64,000 bases of DNA, from the NCBI RefSeq assembly GCF_900129115.1, contig NZ_FQUR01000013.1:1-64000 (forward strand). Reading direction: 5' to 3'. The notes below the pieces were generated by a model that was given only the letters and a program-made list of their open reading frames with translations, had not been told where the DNA came from and did not search any database. The position numbers and the translations under genes are program-made. Origin of the DNA: Thermoanaerobacter uzonensis DSM 18761 (GTDB lineage: Bacteria; Bacillota; Thermoanaerobacteria; Thermoanaerobacterales; Thermoanaerobacteraceae). Of the stretch, positions 1-7,824 are shown piece by piece. Every line of letters begins with the position of its first letter. The stretch's first letter is position 1.

Positions 1-148
1 TCTTACCTTCCAATGCCTCAAATGGTTTTACTACTTTAATATACGTTATATGGTTTTGTAATTTTATATTCTGGCGGCAAAGACCTCATCTCAAAGGGTG
101 TACCTGCTGATGCTGCAAAATATTTAATCCGTACTACACAGAAAAATT
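1..148 (-). pseudogene. TNT-like toxin domain fragment, frameshifted, runs off the left edge
   Basis: Read on the minus strand just after the 149-469 gene, one frame gives ...FAASAGTPFEMRSLPPEYK..., followed in a shifted frame by YIKVVKPFEALEGK. The order GTPFExRSLPP...YxVVKPFxxxxG is typical of the TNT (tuberculosis necrotizing toxin, PF14021) NAD glycohydrolase fold. The shift falls near position 35-40, where one extra T gives a TAA. No start codon or upstream toxin body is present, so this looks like a displaced C-terminal cassette. Its end lies outside the window. The family call rests on motif memory, not a search. Confidence 0.55.
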
Positions 149-469
149 TTATTCTTTTAGTTTCCTGTGATATATATCCGCTATTTCTTTCAGGTTCTCC
201 TCCAATGAAGGTTCAACTTCCCAATCTTCGTGAGTAAAATACCATCCATATCTAACCCATCTCTCTCCTTTCGGTGGCAGTTTATTCTCTATTGCCATTT
301 TCCTTATTTCCTCCAATTCCTCTTTTATTGCTTCCAATTGGTCTATTTCTCCGTACCCAGGTATCCCTTGCTTTCTATTCTCAAGTTCTTTATTTACTTT
401 TGGCAACACTGCATCTATCTCTTCTATTAAATCTGAAATTTCATATCTTATTTTTCTCTTTAAAACCAT
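149..469 (-). CDS. Small helical protein, candidate toxin immunity protein
   Basis: A 106-residue, charged, apparently all-helical soluble protein with no signal peptide or membrane segment; I do not recognise its family. It starts with ATG behind a GAGGGG ribosome-binding site. It begins 14 bases after the stop of the TNT-like cassette at 484-837, and a second TNT-like fragment follows directly. A small cytosolic gene immediately downstream of a polymorphic-toxin C-terminal domain is the usual place for the cognate immunity protein. The immunity role is therefore inferred from position only. Confidence 0.45.
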   Translation of the reverse strand: MVLKRKIRYEISDLIEEIDAVLPKVNKELENRKQGIPGYGEIDQLEAIKEELEEIRKMAIENKLPPKGERWVRYGWYFTHEDWEVEPSLEENLKEIADIYHRKLKE

Positions 470-483
470 TATATTCCCCTCAT

Positions 484-837
484 CTATTTCAGTATTTTAG
501 GATCTGGTATGAATATCTGAGGAGCTCCACCAGGTTTACCCCAATGAGGTGCAACTGTTCCCTTTAATACTTTTGTACCTTTAGGAATTATCCATTGCTG
601 TATATTCTCTGGTTTATTACCTGGCGGTAAAGCTAATTGATTTATAGGATCTTTTAAAAGTTCTATTGTTAACCACTTTCCTCTTGGATTAGAATTACCA
701 TCATAATATATATAAACTACTACGTCTTTATTTAATTCTATCACTTCTGCGCCTGGATTAAATGCTTCTATTATATCACGCCTATCTTTTTGACTGTTTA
801 TTCCATTCTCTTTTAAAAAACTTGTTACGTCCTTCAA
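484..837 (-). pseudogene. Orphan TNT-like (NAD glycohydrolase family) toxin C-terminal cassette
   Basis: The frame encodes about 117 residues from a TTG. It contains YYDG...RGKWLT, LALPPGNKPENIQQW, IPKGTKVLKGTVAP and HWGKPGGAPQ, the run of motifs seen in TNT-type NAD-hydrolysing toxins (GxPGGxxQ near the end). The frame stays open upstream to 936 (TAA at 937-939) with no ATG or convincing ribosome-binding site, and it runs into the inverted repeat at 907-935. That fits a toxin tip cut from a larger secreted protein and left as a silent cassette. It could instead be a small expressed protein using the TTG. Family assignment is moderately sure; catalytic activity is not established. Confidence 0.55.
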
Positions 838-906
838 CTCTTTAAATGTTGTTTTTTCAGTAGTTTGTGTCGTTACTTCTTTTACTGCTGTTAATGTAGT
901 TTTTCC

Positions 907-935
907 CGGACAAAGGGGACAGTTCTCTTTGTCCG
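907..935. repeat. GGAACCGTCCCC-type inverted repeat, copy 1
   Basis: A 29-base hairpin with 9-base arms (CGGACAAAG / CTTTGTCCG) around a GGGACAGTTC core. It touches the stop of the lipoprotein gene at 937 and lies inside the open frame upstream of the toxin cassette, so it marks the junction between the two units. Related copies occur at about 2884, 3216, 4242, 7825, 8826 and 9459. Confidence 0.8.
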
Positions 936-936
936 T

Positions 937-1524
937 TTATTCAATTTTCTTTACACTAGCTAAAATATGCCATATTTCATTTTTGTTCTTATTATAAAAT
1001 TGTTTGTCGACTTGGGCATGAGCTTCCAAACGCCAGCCAGACTCAAATCTTGGTGGGTTATCTTTGTCATAATAAAGAACTACTGTTTTTACTTTGTTTT
1101 CAACTATTCCAGAGTATACTTCCCCTCTTTTCACATTTCCAACCACGAGTTGACTTTTTTGAAAACCCTGTTTTCCCCACTCATTCTCTCGGCTTTTATC
1201 TACAGGCACACCTCCTACAATCCCAACTATTGTTATCTTATTTTCTTTATCCCCCTCTTTGTACAATTCTACTCCCCAATCTGGAGAAGCTTCCTTTTCT
1301 GAAGTTGCTTCCCATGCGGGTAATTTTTCTACAACCCATCCCTTTGGGTATTTAAAACTAAATGAGCCTTCCGTATCTCCAGCTTTTTTCATGTAATCAT
1401 ACTCTAGATAATTATCATAATTATATGAATAATTTTCAGGAATTGTACCTATCTTCTCCGAGCAAGCCACAAAAAGAAAGAAAATCAATAAGGATAATGA
1501 AATAAAATATAATTTTCTCTTCAT
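937..1524 (-). CDS. Hypothetical lipoprotein
   Basis: 195 residues. The N-terminus has a positively charged start (MKRK), a hydrophobic core and a lipobox ending FVAC at residue 21, followed by SEKIG, so the mature protein should be lipid-anchored outside the membrane. The rest (FSFKYPKGWVVEKL..., later GWRLEAHAQV) resembles the PsbP/PsbP-like fold common in firmicute lipoproteins, but I cannot name a family. It has ATG with an AGGAGG site 6-7 bases upstream. It lies leftward of the divergent promoter at 1694-1762 and is probably transcribed from it. The gene ends in the inverted repeat at 907-935. Confidence 0.7.
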   Translation of the reverse strand: MKRKLYFISLSLLIFFLFVACSEKIGTIPENYSYNYDNYLEYDYMKKAGDTEGSFSFKYPKGWVVEKLPAWEATSEKEASPDWGVELYKEGDKENKITIVGIVGGVPVDKSRENEWGKQGFQKSQLVVGNVKRGEVYSGIVENKVKTVVLYYDKDNPPRFESGWRLEAHAQVDKQFYNKNKNEIWHILASVKKIE

Positions 1525-1640
1525 TTTTCTTCCTCCTAGATTATTTTTTTATTTATTCTAACTCGAGAAACAAACTATACGGTAAAATCGGGTCATCCAT
1601 GTATGTGATTATATTTTCTATGTTAAAAAAATGAAGTTCT

Positions 1641-1676
1641 CTACTGGCAATTTTTAGTGTTTATATTCTTCTTCAT
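1641..1676 (-). other. Possible degenerate leader-peptide ORF in module A
   Basis: A good ribosome-binding site (AGGTGAAG) precedes ATG at 1676, which opens MKKNINTKNCQ and then meets TAG. It sits exactly where module B carries its intact 44-codon exported-peptide gene (7346-7480). The start resembles that gene (MKK...), but the rest does not. It may be a decayed peptide gene, or nothing. Confidence 0.25.
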
Positions 1677-1693
1677 TCCATCTTCACCTGCTC

Positions 1694-1762
1694 TTTACAT
1701 TTCCTTCTTCTAACTATATAATAGACAATAACCAACATAATTTCAAGCCGATTTGAATCGGC
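1694..1762. promoter_or_regulatory. Overlapping divergent promoters with operator-like palindrome, module A
   Basis: The plus promoter is TTTACA (1694-1699), 17 bases, TATAAT (1717-1722). The minus promoter is TTGAAA (1746-1741), 17 bases, TATTAT (1723-1718). The two -10 boxes overlap, so the promoters face each other. The palindrome GCCGATTTGAATCGGC (1747-1762) abuts the minus -35 and lies just downstream of the expected plus start site, where a bound protein could affect both. The same layout with identical spacing recurs at 7492-7560 and 11471-11539. There the outer pair of the palindrome is C-G instead of G-C, a compensatory change that supports it as a real site. Confidence 0.7.
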
Positions 1763-1777
1763 ATGAGGTGTTAAAAA

Positions 1778-2743
1778 ATGGATGGTTTCTACTATGATTT
1801 AGAAGCATTTGGTGAAGAACTTAAAAATATCCGCAAATCTCTGGGGCTTTCCCAAAGCGATGTTGCTGAACAAACTTTCATCAGCAGGGATACACTTAGA
1901 AAAATTGAAAACGGGAAAGTCATACCCAAACAGGAAACTTTAGATATTTTGTCCCATCTCTATAAGAAAGATTTAAATGAGTTGCTCCTAAAACACAGAT
2001 TAAAAGACTTTTCTACTTTCCTTGACATAAAATGCTCTCTCGAAAAGAAACTTGAAAGCGGAGATTTTGAAAGTTTGAGAGATGATATTGATAGGTTAAA
2101 GAAATTGCTTGAAAAAGGTGATATGAGCCTATATTACTCTAAGTTATTAAATCAATTTTTACTAACTGCTGAGTCTGTCTTTGAAAAAACAATCAATGAA
2201 AATTATGAAAAAGCTATGGAAAAGCTTCAAAAAGCGATGGAATTTACTATTCCCAACTTTTCTCTTTCTAATTACACTGATTTCGTCTACAGCGATATGG
2301 AAATTAGAATTTTAATGAATATGGCTTTGATTATCAAAAAAACAGAAGGTGTACAAAAAAGCCTTGAAATGCTTTTGTTCTGTTTGGAAAATTTATCGCC
2401 AGAGGAATGGGAAACAAAAATAAAAATATATTACAATATATCCTATAACTATCATATCCTTTCTCTTGCTGAAGAATCTTTACATTATGCAAATCTCGGA
2501 ATAGAAACCTGTGTAAAAAACAACACCTTAAGTGGTCTGGGACTTCTGTATTTTAGAAAAGCAATTGCAGAGTACAATCTCGGCAGAGAAGAATACAAAG
2601 ACTCTTTATCTAAATCCATACATTTCCTCGAAATAACTGGTCAGGAGAAACTTATAAAGACGATTATGGAATCCTGCAGGAAGTTTTATAATTTAGAAAT
2701 TTCTAAGGAAAACCATATGCTTGTAATAAAAAGTCATGAATAA
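1778..2743 (+). CDS. XRE-type HTH regulator with TPR domain (RRNPP-like)
   Basis: 321 residues. Residues about 10-65 are a Cro/C1-type helix-turn-helix (ELKNIRKSLGLSQSDVAEQ, then SRDTLRKIENGKVIPKQETL). From about 100 to 310 it is all helical with TPR-like repeats, such as YYNISYNYHILSLAEESLHYANLG. An HTH followed by peptide-binding TPRs is the plan of RRNPP quorum-sensing regulators (PlcR, NprR, Rgg-like). The start ATG has GAGGTG 8 bases upstream. It is the only intact one of three copies; the others are at 7576-9337 and 11549-11763. It probably controls itself and the divergent genes through the palindrome at 1747. Its ligand is unknown; an exported peptide is inferred. Confidence 0.75.
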   Translation: MDGFYYDLEAFGEELKNIRKSLGLSQSDVAEQTFISRDTLRKIENGKVIPKQETLDILSHLYKKDLNELLLKHRLKDFSTFLDIKCSLEKKLESGDFESLRDDIDRLKKLLEKGDMSLYYSKLLNQFLLTAESVFEKTINENYEKAMEKLQKAMEFTIPNFSLSNYTDFVYSDMEIRILMNMALIIKKTEGVQKSLEMLLFCLENLSPEEWETKIKIYYNISYNYHILSLAEESLHYANLGIETCVKNNTLSGLGLLYFRKAIAEYNLGREEYKDSLSKSIHFLEITGQEKLIKTIMESCRKFYNLEISKENHMLVIKSHE

Positions 2744-2852
2744 AATGAAATTTTTCTCTATCATTTTTACATCTGACATTTAAATTTTCAATTATTCTAT
2801 CTCACCCATTGAATCGATGAGATAGTGTCTTCTATTAAAAGACAACGCAAAA

Positions 2853-2880
2853 AGCTCTCCATTTTCTGGAGAACTCTTGT
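2853..2880 (+). terminator. Probable terminator of the intact XRE/TPR regulator
   Basis: Hairpin AGCTCTCCA-TTTTC-TGGAGAACT (one G-T pair) followed by CTTGTTTT, about 110 bases after the regulator stop. The T-run is weak. Confidence 0.4.
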
Positions 2881-2883
2881 TTT

Positions 2884-3235
2884 CGAACAAAAGGAACCGT
2901 CCCCAGCGTCTGGGCATGACATTGCTACATGATCCCATACTCCATAATTACACTTCATATGTTTACAGCAGTATGGAGATTATCAGTACTATGCCGTAAT
3001 CCGACTTCCTGCTAACCTTCCGATATCCCTTGTATTTTACACTTGTTTATCGTACTCTTTCTGGGGGTTGCAAGACCTCCTGAGTTCCCTATGCGTTAAT
3101 ATTGTATAATATGTCAAGGCCTATGACCCCGAGAAAGCATTGCTATTCCGTTGCTGGCTAGGCTTTACCGGGCAGGATTTCCACCTGTTCTAACGCATGA
3201 GCTTCTCTAAGCGCACGGAACCGTCCCTCTTGTCC
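2884..3235. repeat. GC-richer segment between two GGAACCGTCCC repeat arms
   Basis: Arms with the shared core GGAACCGTCCC lie at 2884-2912 and 3216-3235 in the same orientation. The 300 bases between them are clearly richer in G+C than the surroundings. They include runs such as CTGGGGGTTGCAAGACC, CTATGACCCCGAGAAAGC and TACCGGGCAGGATTTCC. No reading frame of useful length is present. It looks like a non-coding relic of a mobile element or an excised gene region. I do not recognise the source. Confidence 0.4.
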
Positions 3236-3288
3236 TTTTTGGCTCTCTCTGATGTACGATAATTCACTTTAAACTTTCATTAGACTTT

Positions 3289-3732
3289 TTAAAAATACCT
3301 GTTTTTATAGAAATTTATATTTTTTAGCAATTTTGTAACTGCATAGCTTATCAAATAATAAGGCAGTATTACAAGTATAACTCCTCCTAATATAGTGTAA
3401 ATAATTACTATAAACCATTCTACAATCGGATAAATCACAAACACTTTGCCCAATGCTTGAAAAGACGAATTACCATATTTAAAAATACATCCTATGAATC
3501 CAATAGTCCATATAGATAAATCTAATCCAACAGCATACGGTAAAAGAAGAAGCTTAAGCAGCCATACTAAATTGTCGGCTTTAATTATATCAACTACAGC
3601 AATAAAAGGTTTAGAATCCATTAAATAATTTCCTATAGAAAATTGTCCCCTTCTTCCAGCGACTTCGATAAGCCCAAAAGATATTAATCCCCATAGCAAA
3701 CCTATTAAAAATATTATTTTCTTATACTTCAA
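3289..3732 (-). CDS. Hypothetical multi-spanning membrane protein
   Basis: 147 residues with about four hydrophobic segments (residues about 5-22, 57-85, 97-115 and 117-135) and few charged residues. No family is recognised. The start is TTG behind GGGAGAG. It is one of several leftward membrane or exported genes in this accessory block (with 4348-5490 and 5620-6798), so a role at the cell envelope is likely but unspecified. Confidence 0.55.
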   Translation of the reverse strand: MKYKKIIFLIGLLWGLISFGLIEVAGRRGQFSIGNYLMDSKPFIAVVDIIKADNLVWLLKLLLLPYAVGLDLSIWTIGFIGCIFKYGNSSFQALGKVFVIYPIVEWFIVIIYTILGGVILVILPYYLISYAVTKLLKNINFYKNRYF

Positions 3733-4241
3733 CCTTCATCTCTCCCTTCTTTAAAAAGATTAGGGCCTTTCAGAGCCTCAAAAGCCTTAAAAATTCATGG
3801 GTTCCGCTATATATTTTCAACTGAATTTCGCTGTTTTTGGTCGTCAAATTTTTATATAGAGGATTAGACTTCAAAACAAAACGAAGGAAACTTTTTGAAA
3901 ATCAAAACTCAGCAATTATCACTTGCAGATATTTATGATAATGTCAAATCCTTCTTTAAAAACCTCTGCTGATTTCTCAAGGTTCAGCTATACATCACTC
4001 ATGGATTGTCATTTCAGAGCCTTCTTTCCTTACTTTTCCTTGAGACCCCCTTAGGTAAGAACGATAACTTTCCTCCCATATACCCGCCACTTTTAATGCT
4101 CGGTGCTAAAGCAGTGTTGGATTTCGTTTTGATGTGCAAACTCGTTCACTCCAAGTCAACCTCATATGTATCCTCTCTGTTGGTCCTCTTTTTTTCCGCT
4201 ACTAAATATTTTTGTACTGTAGGTTTACATTTTAGCATACA
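3733..4241. other. Gene-free stretch with transposase remnant
   Basis: Apart from the transposase start at 3895-3972 I see no supported gene. The plus-strand frame from 4006 has no ribosome-binding site, runs into the inverted repeat at 4242 and has unlikely composition. The stretch is best read as decayed insertion-sequence DNA. Confidence 0.5.
3895..3972 (+). pseudogene. Remnant of a transposase N-terminus
   Basis: A GAAGGA ribosome-binding site precedes TTG, which opens MKIKTQQLSLADIYDNVKSF and then stops at TGA after 25 codons. This opening resembles those of full-length firmicute DDE transposases of the IS1182/IS4 type. No transposase sequence follows and no terminal repeats could be set. 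The family is from memory and uncertain; that it is a broken insertion sequence is more likely than not. Confidence 0.45.
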
Positions 4242-4306
4242 CAGACAAAGGGGACGGTTCCTCCTGTCCGAAAAAACCAGACAAAAGGAACCGTCCCCTT
4301 TGTCTG
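4242..4306. repeat. GGAACCGTCCCC-type inverted repeat, long copy
   Basis: 65 bases with perfect 20-base arms: CAGACAAAGGGGACGGTTCC at the left end and its reverse complement at the right end. It lies 41 bases past the stop of the lipoprotein gene at 4348 and could act as its terminator. The copy at 8826-8890 is the same length. Both are preceded by a shared flank (about GGTTTACA..TTAGCA.ACAGA), so the duplicated unit extends beyond the hairpin. Confidence 0.85.
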
Positions 4307-4347
4307 ATATTTATCTCGACGTTTGTATATTTTTTAAGGTCTTCAAT

Positions 4348-5490
4348 TCATATGCTGTCTGTACCACTTGTATTTGGAAAAATGATATCCTTACCTCCAC
4401 CAAAACCACTGCTTCTGGGTATGTCATATGTCCCCACTACCTTATTTTCCTGGCCTATTAGCTCTATCCCTTTCGCTGTCCTGTGCAAAAGCCCCATCAT
4501 TTCACGGTCTTTTAAAGCAAAAACATAGAGTTCCGGAGGCTCAGTAGGCTTTACTATTTGAATGCCTAAAAATAAAATATTTTCATAACTCCCTAAAATT
4601 TCTATGTTAACCGGTATGGCTGATTTTACTCCATCTGAAATATATTTCTGATACTCTATCATTTCACTCACTGGTTTGAGTTCCATACTATCAATATTCA
4701 CTTCAGCAGGCACCGTAAGAGTAGGTATGAAGAAGCTTTTCTCAATAGAAGTTGTATTATCTGGTAAAGGTGGTAATGCCGGTGATAATTCTAGATCTTC
4801 TGGAATTTTTACTTCCTTCCATTCCACCCCTTTTGTATCAAGGTCATACTTTAATATAAAAAGTTTTGAATAAATTTTTCCCTCACCCGGTATAAAACAG
4901 GAATACAGGGTAAGCACTTCACTTCCATTTTTAATAATTCCTGCTATAGTACCTGTTTCTTCTGTACTGTATTCTTTCCCATCCTCTCCTTTAAAAAAGT
5001 ATGGAGGAATGACCATTTCCATCTCCTTATTTTTATTATTCTCATTGAAGATCAGACTGTACTTGCCATTCCTTTTGCTGACTAGTTTTACACCTTTCCC
5101 CCAGATCGTTTTCTCTTGCACAGGGACTTCTACTTTTTCGACATTCCCTTGATAATCTTGAGAGACTTGTACATATGATGGAACAACTAAATAGTCTTTT
5201 CCATCCCATGAAATGGGGGATTTTTTGTAAATTTTACTTGGTATATCTTTCTTTGGAATGGTATACAGAATTTTTGATTCATCTTTTATTTTCTTATGTT
5301 CAAGGTCCCAATAATAAAGCTTTGCTTTTACTCCATCATCATTCTCCTCAAGAATTGCAAAAGGAGCCTCATTCAATTTTACTTTCTCTTTTCTCTCTTC
5401 AGTGGAACAGCCACAGTTCATTATAAAAGTTAATACAAAGATTATAAATACAGACAAAACTCGTTTAAATTTTTGCTTTTTTTCTTTCAT
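4348..5490 (-). CDS. Hypothetical lipoprotein, 380 residues
   Basis: The N-terminus is basic (MKEKKQKFKR), then a hydrophobic stretch ends in a lipobox at NCGC (residues 26-29), giving a lipid-anchored extracellular protein. The body is rich in beta-strand patterns and ends with a glycine-rich stretch (RSSGFGGGKD). No family is recognised. ATG start with GGAG 8-9 bases upstream. It follows the amidase-like gene at 5620-6798 on the same strand, separated by a hairpin at 5554-5595. Confidence 0.7.
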   Translation of the reverse strand: MKEKKQKFKRVLSVFIIFVLTFIMNCGCSTEERKEKVKLNEAPFAILEENDDGVKAKLYYWDLEHKKIKDESKILYTIPKKDIPSKIYKKSPISWDGKDYLVVPSYVQVSQDYQGNVEKVEVPVQEKTIWGKGVKLVSKRNGKYSLIFNENNKNKEMEMVIPPYFFKGEDGKEYSTEETGTIAGIIKNGSEVLTLYSCFIPGEGKIYSKLFILKYDLDTKGVEWKEVKIPEDLELSPALPPLPDNTTSIEKSFFIPTLTVPAEVNIDSMELKPVSEMIEYQKYISDGVKSAIPVNIEILGSYENILFLGIQIVKPTEPPELYVFALKDREMMGLLHRTAKGIELIGQENKVVGTYDIPRSSGFGGGKDIIFPNTSGTDSI

Positions 5491-5553
5491 TCTTTCAACT
5501 CCTTGTCTTTTAAAATCTAAGTTTGTTTTGAATAATTCAAAACTTTTTTAGAA

Positions 5554-5595
5554 ACGGGTCTTTCTTTCACTGTCTACTTTATTAGAGAAAGCCCG
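5554..5595 (-). terminator. Hairpin after the amidase-like gene
   Basis: On the minus strand ACGGGCTTTCTC pairs with GAAAGAAAGACCCGT, with small mismatches and a long loop, followed by an A/T-rich run. It could terminate the upstream gene before the lipoprotein gene. Weak T-run. Confidence 0.4.
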
Positions 5596-5619
5596 TCTTT
5601 AATTTATACATTTAATAAC

Positions 5620-6798
5620 TTATTCCCAAAGCACGTAATATTCCCATGTCGTATTTTTCCCATACGGATATTTCAAACGATCATTAGTATGGGCGCTAAA
5701 TAGCCTTTCAACTGTATCGTTTTTTACAATCATCATTACATGCGAATCTGAGATCACAATAACACCACCTGCTGCTGCACTTTCCCACGTTGATATCTTC
5801 CAATATCCTTTTTGATTAAGCATATAATTCTTTAAACCAGGAACATATGTCCATGCCCAATTATTACTGCTATCTTTTAATCTCTCCCATTTACCCGGAT
5901 CAATAGGTATGCCACCGGCATTTAGCGCTTGAGAAACATAATCTGCACAATCATTATGACAGAAGCAGTCATAGTATGGCCATTTAGCATTATTCCATTT
6001 AGTAATATCCTGTAGTGCAATATTATGGGGACAATAAGTGGTTGCATTTGAAGTCCAGGTATTCGCATAATCTCTTGCTTTGAGACTATCATAATAAGGA
6101 TATAAAGCTGCTACTGTAAAAGTTCCTTCTTCAATTAATTTACTCTCCATTTCTTTATATCCTGCATTTTCATATTCTGCAGGGGATTTTGGAATTAATT
6201 CTTCTGCCGGTACAAACGTATTCATCTGTTCTGCATATAACTTTATCGCATTTTCTTCAATATTATTTCCTCTAAGTTCTGCCTCAAATTTTAATATCAT
6301 ATACGATTCATCAGAAACTCCAATATATCCTTTAAGTTCCGCGTATTTATCATCTAATATCTTCACTCCCCTCTGTGCTTTTTCCTTTGTAAGTTCGCCA
6401 CTATTAGCACCCAGTACTTTATTGATTTTAAACTCTTTTTGAAGTTGATCATCATAATCAGACATATTAACCTTTTTTAACATTCCTTTAATGTATGGTA
6501 ATTCACTAACTTTCTGTGCTTTCAATACTTTAGTAACACATACTTTAGCAATTCCTTCAATTTTATCTCCAGACTTTTTAAAATCAACAATTTCAACATC
6601 TACATTATTTACGTGATAATAATAGGACTAATTATTTACAATCCATTGCTTAAGAAAATTTGCTATTTCCCCCTGATATTTGAAGTCATTTTCTCCTGCC
6701 TTAACAACATTACTTTTAATCCCAACACTGTAGATAATAAAAGCTACCACTAAAAGCCACACAATACGTCTTAGCAAAATTTGTCTTACCGTTGACAT
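5620..6798 (-). pseudogene. Secreted amidase_6-type protein interrupted by one in-frame TAG
   Basis: The reading frame opens at ATG 6798 (MSTVRQILLRRIVWLLVVAF) with a signal or anchor segment. It meets TAG at codon 57 (6630-6628) and then continues in the same frame to 5620, about 392 sense codons in all. Residues about 240-390 match the putative amidase domain (PF12671): NDCADYVSQAL with a likely catalytic Cys, AGGIPIDPGKW, and DSHVMMIV with a likely His. Family members are cell-wall-directed cysteine peptidases or amidases. No internal start near 6525 has a good ribosome-binding site, so the remainder is probably not made unless the TAG is read through. Confidence 0.65.
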
Positions 6799-7189
6799 AT
6801 TATTTTACTCTCCTTTAAATTTTTAATACATGGTTTTCTTTGCCTATATTATTTCGTTTTAACAAAGTTATCTTCCTCTCCTATATTTTTTTCATATCAC
6901 CTCACTCTCTCGTATAATATGATTGTAATCCACATTAAAAATTTAATAATAAACACACAAATTAAATCCTTAAAAACCATTTTTACCCTGGTAAAACAAT
7001 CTCATAATTAAATTTCTCATTTTTATTTAAATGGTCCTTTGTCTCTGATAAACTTAAAAGAGGTAATTTGAACTCACCTTTTTCTCGATATTAGTAAAAT
7101 ATTTAACAAACAAAATTATTTTTAATTATTTAAAATCCAATCTCATACAGATTATCTATCTATTCCAATGGAATTACAGGAGTGTAGTT
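6799..7189. other. Gene-free AT-rich stretch
   Basis: I see no open frame with a ribosome-binding site, no RNA gene and no repeat beyond simple A/T runs. It separates the amidase-like gene from the peptide and relic genes upstream of it in the leftward arm of module B. Confidence 0.5.
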
Positions 7190-7237
7190 CTATTGCATCT
7201 TCCTCTTTATTCCCATTAGATAATCTATTTTCTTCAT
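7190..7237 (-). pseudogene. Relic of the secreted-protein gene start (paralogue of 10140-11204)
   Basis: GTGTGGATATGAAGAAAA and the upstream 60 bases closely match the start region of the secreted-protein gene at 11204 in module C. Here the frame reads MKKIDYLMGIKRKMQ and stops at TAG. The C-terminal part of the same lost gene may survive at 8735-8815. Confidence 0.5.
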
Positions 7238-7345
7238 ATCCACACACCAATATTTTGTAATAAATCAATCGTGTTTTAAAAATGCATTTTCTAAGATTTT
7301 CATATCACTACCTTCACAAAAATAAATTTTTCTTATATAACAGCA

Positions 7346-7480
7346 TCACCTCCCAGGAATTACAGAATGCCATCTTATTAAATCTTCTTCTCCTAATGGT
7401 GTAATTGTACCTGTGCTCAAACACAATAAAGATATTGACATAACAAACACTAGAAAAATAGGCATTAATTTCTTTTTCAT
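7346..7480 (-). CDS. Small exported peptide, candidate pheromone precursor
   Basis: A 44-codon gene. It starts at ATG 7480 with AGGGGAGAGG just upstream and ends in TGA at 7346. The product begins MKKKLMPIFLVFVMS, a basic plus hydrophobic export signal running on to LLCLS, and ends in a short polar tail DLIRWHSVIPGR. This is the plan of Phr/PapR/NprX-type precursors, where the mature signal comes from the C-terminal end. It is the first gene of the leftward transcript from the promoter at 7544-7516 and is divergent from the XRE/TPR regulator copy. A decayed homologue lies at 11325-11462. The signalling role is inferred; no homologue is recognised. Confidence 0.55.
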   Translation of the reverse strand: MKKKLMPIFLVFVMSISLLCLSTGTITPLGEEDLIRWHSVIPGR

Positions 7481-7491
7481 TTCCTCTCCCC

Positions 7492-7560
7492 TTTACATAT
7501 CTTTTCCTTAACTATATAATATATGGTAAAGTAAATAATTTCAACCCGATTTGAATCGGG
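7492..7560. promoter_or_regulatory. Overlapping divergent promoters with operator-like palindrome, module B
   Basis: Plus promoter TTTACA (7492-7497), 17 bases, TATAAT (7515-7520). Minus promoter TTGAAA (7544-7539), 17 bases, TATTAT (7521-7516). Palindrome CCCGATTTGAATCGGG at 7545-7560. The geometry is identical to module A, with the outer base pair swapped. Confidence 0.7.
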
Positions 7561-7575
7561 GTGTGGTGCTAAAAA

Positions 7576-7757
7576 ATGGATGGATTCTATTACGATTTAG
7601 AAGCATTTGGAGGAGATAGTTAAAAATATTCGCAAATCTCTGGGACTTTCCCAAAGTGACGTTTCTAAATATGGTTTTATTAACAGAGATACTTTAAGAA
7701 AAATTGAAAATGGTAAAGTGTTCCCTAAACAGTAAACTTCAGATCTTTTGAACTGCT
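7576..7757 (+). pseudogene. XRE/TPR regulator copy 2, N-terminal fragment
   Basis: ATG opens MDGFYYDLEAFG as in the intact regulator. One extra base near 7615 then shifts the frame into TAA. The homology continues in the next frame (LKNIRKSLGLSQSDVSKY..., RDTLRKIENGKVFPKQ) to another TAA at the codon matching Glu in copy 1. Similarity ends near 7757. The C-terminal half is found 1.1 kb further on at 8894-9337. Confidence 0.8.
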
Positions 7758-7824
7758 CACGGTGTTTGATTATGCACCTAAAAACATTTTTAGCTTGTCT
7801 TCTACGTTTGTTATACCGCTAATT

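Noticed and set aside
4006..4461. Plus-strand 151-residue ORF
   Set aside because: It passes through the inverted repeat at 4242-4306 and into the antisense of the lipoprotein gene; no start signal.
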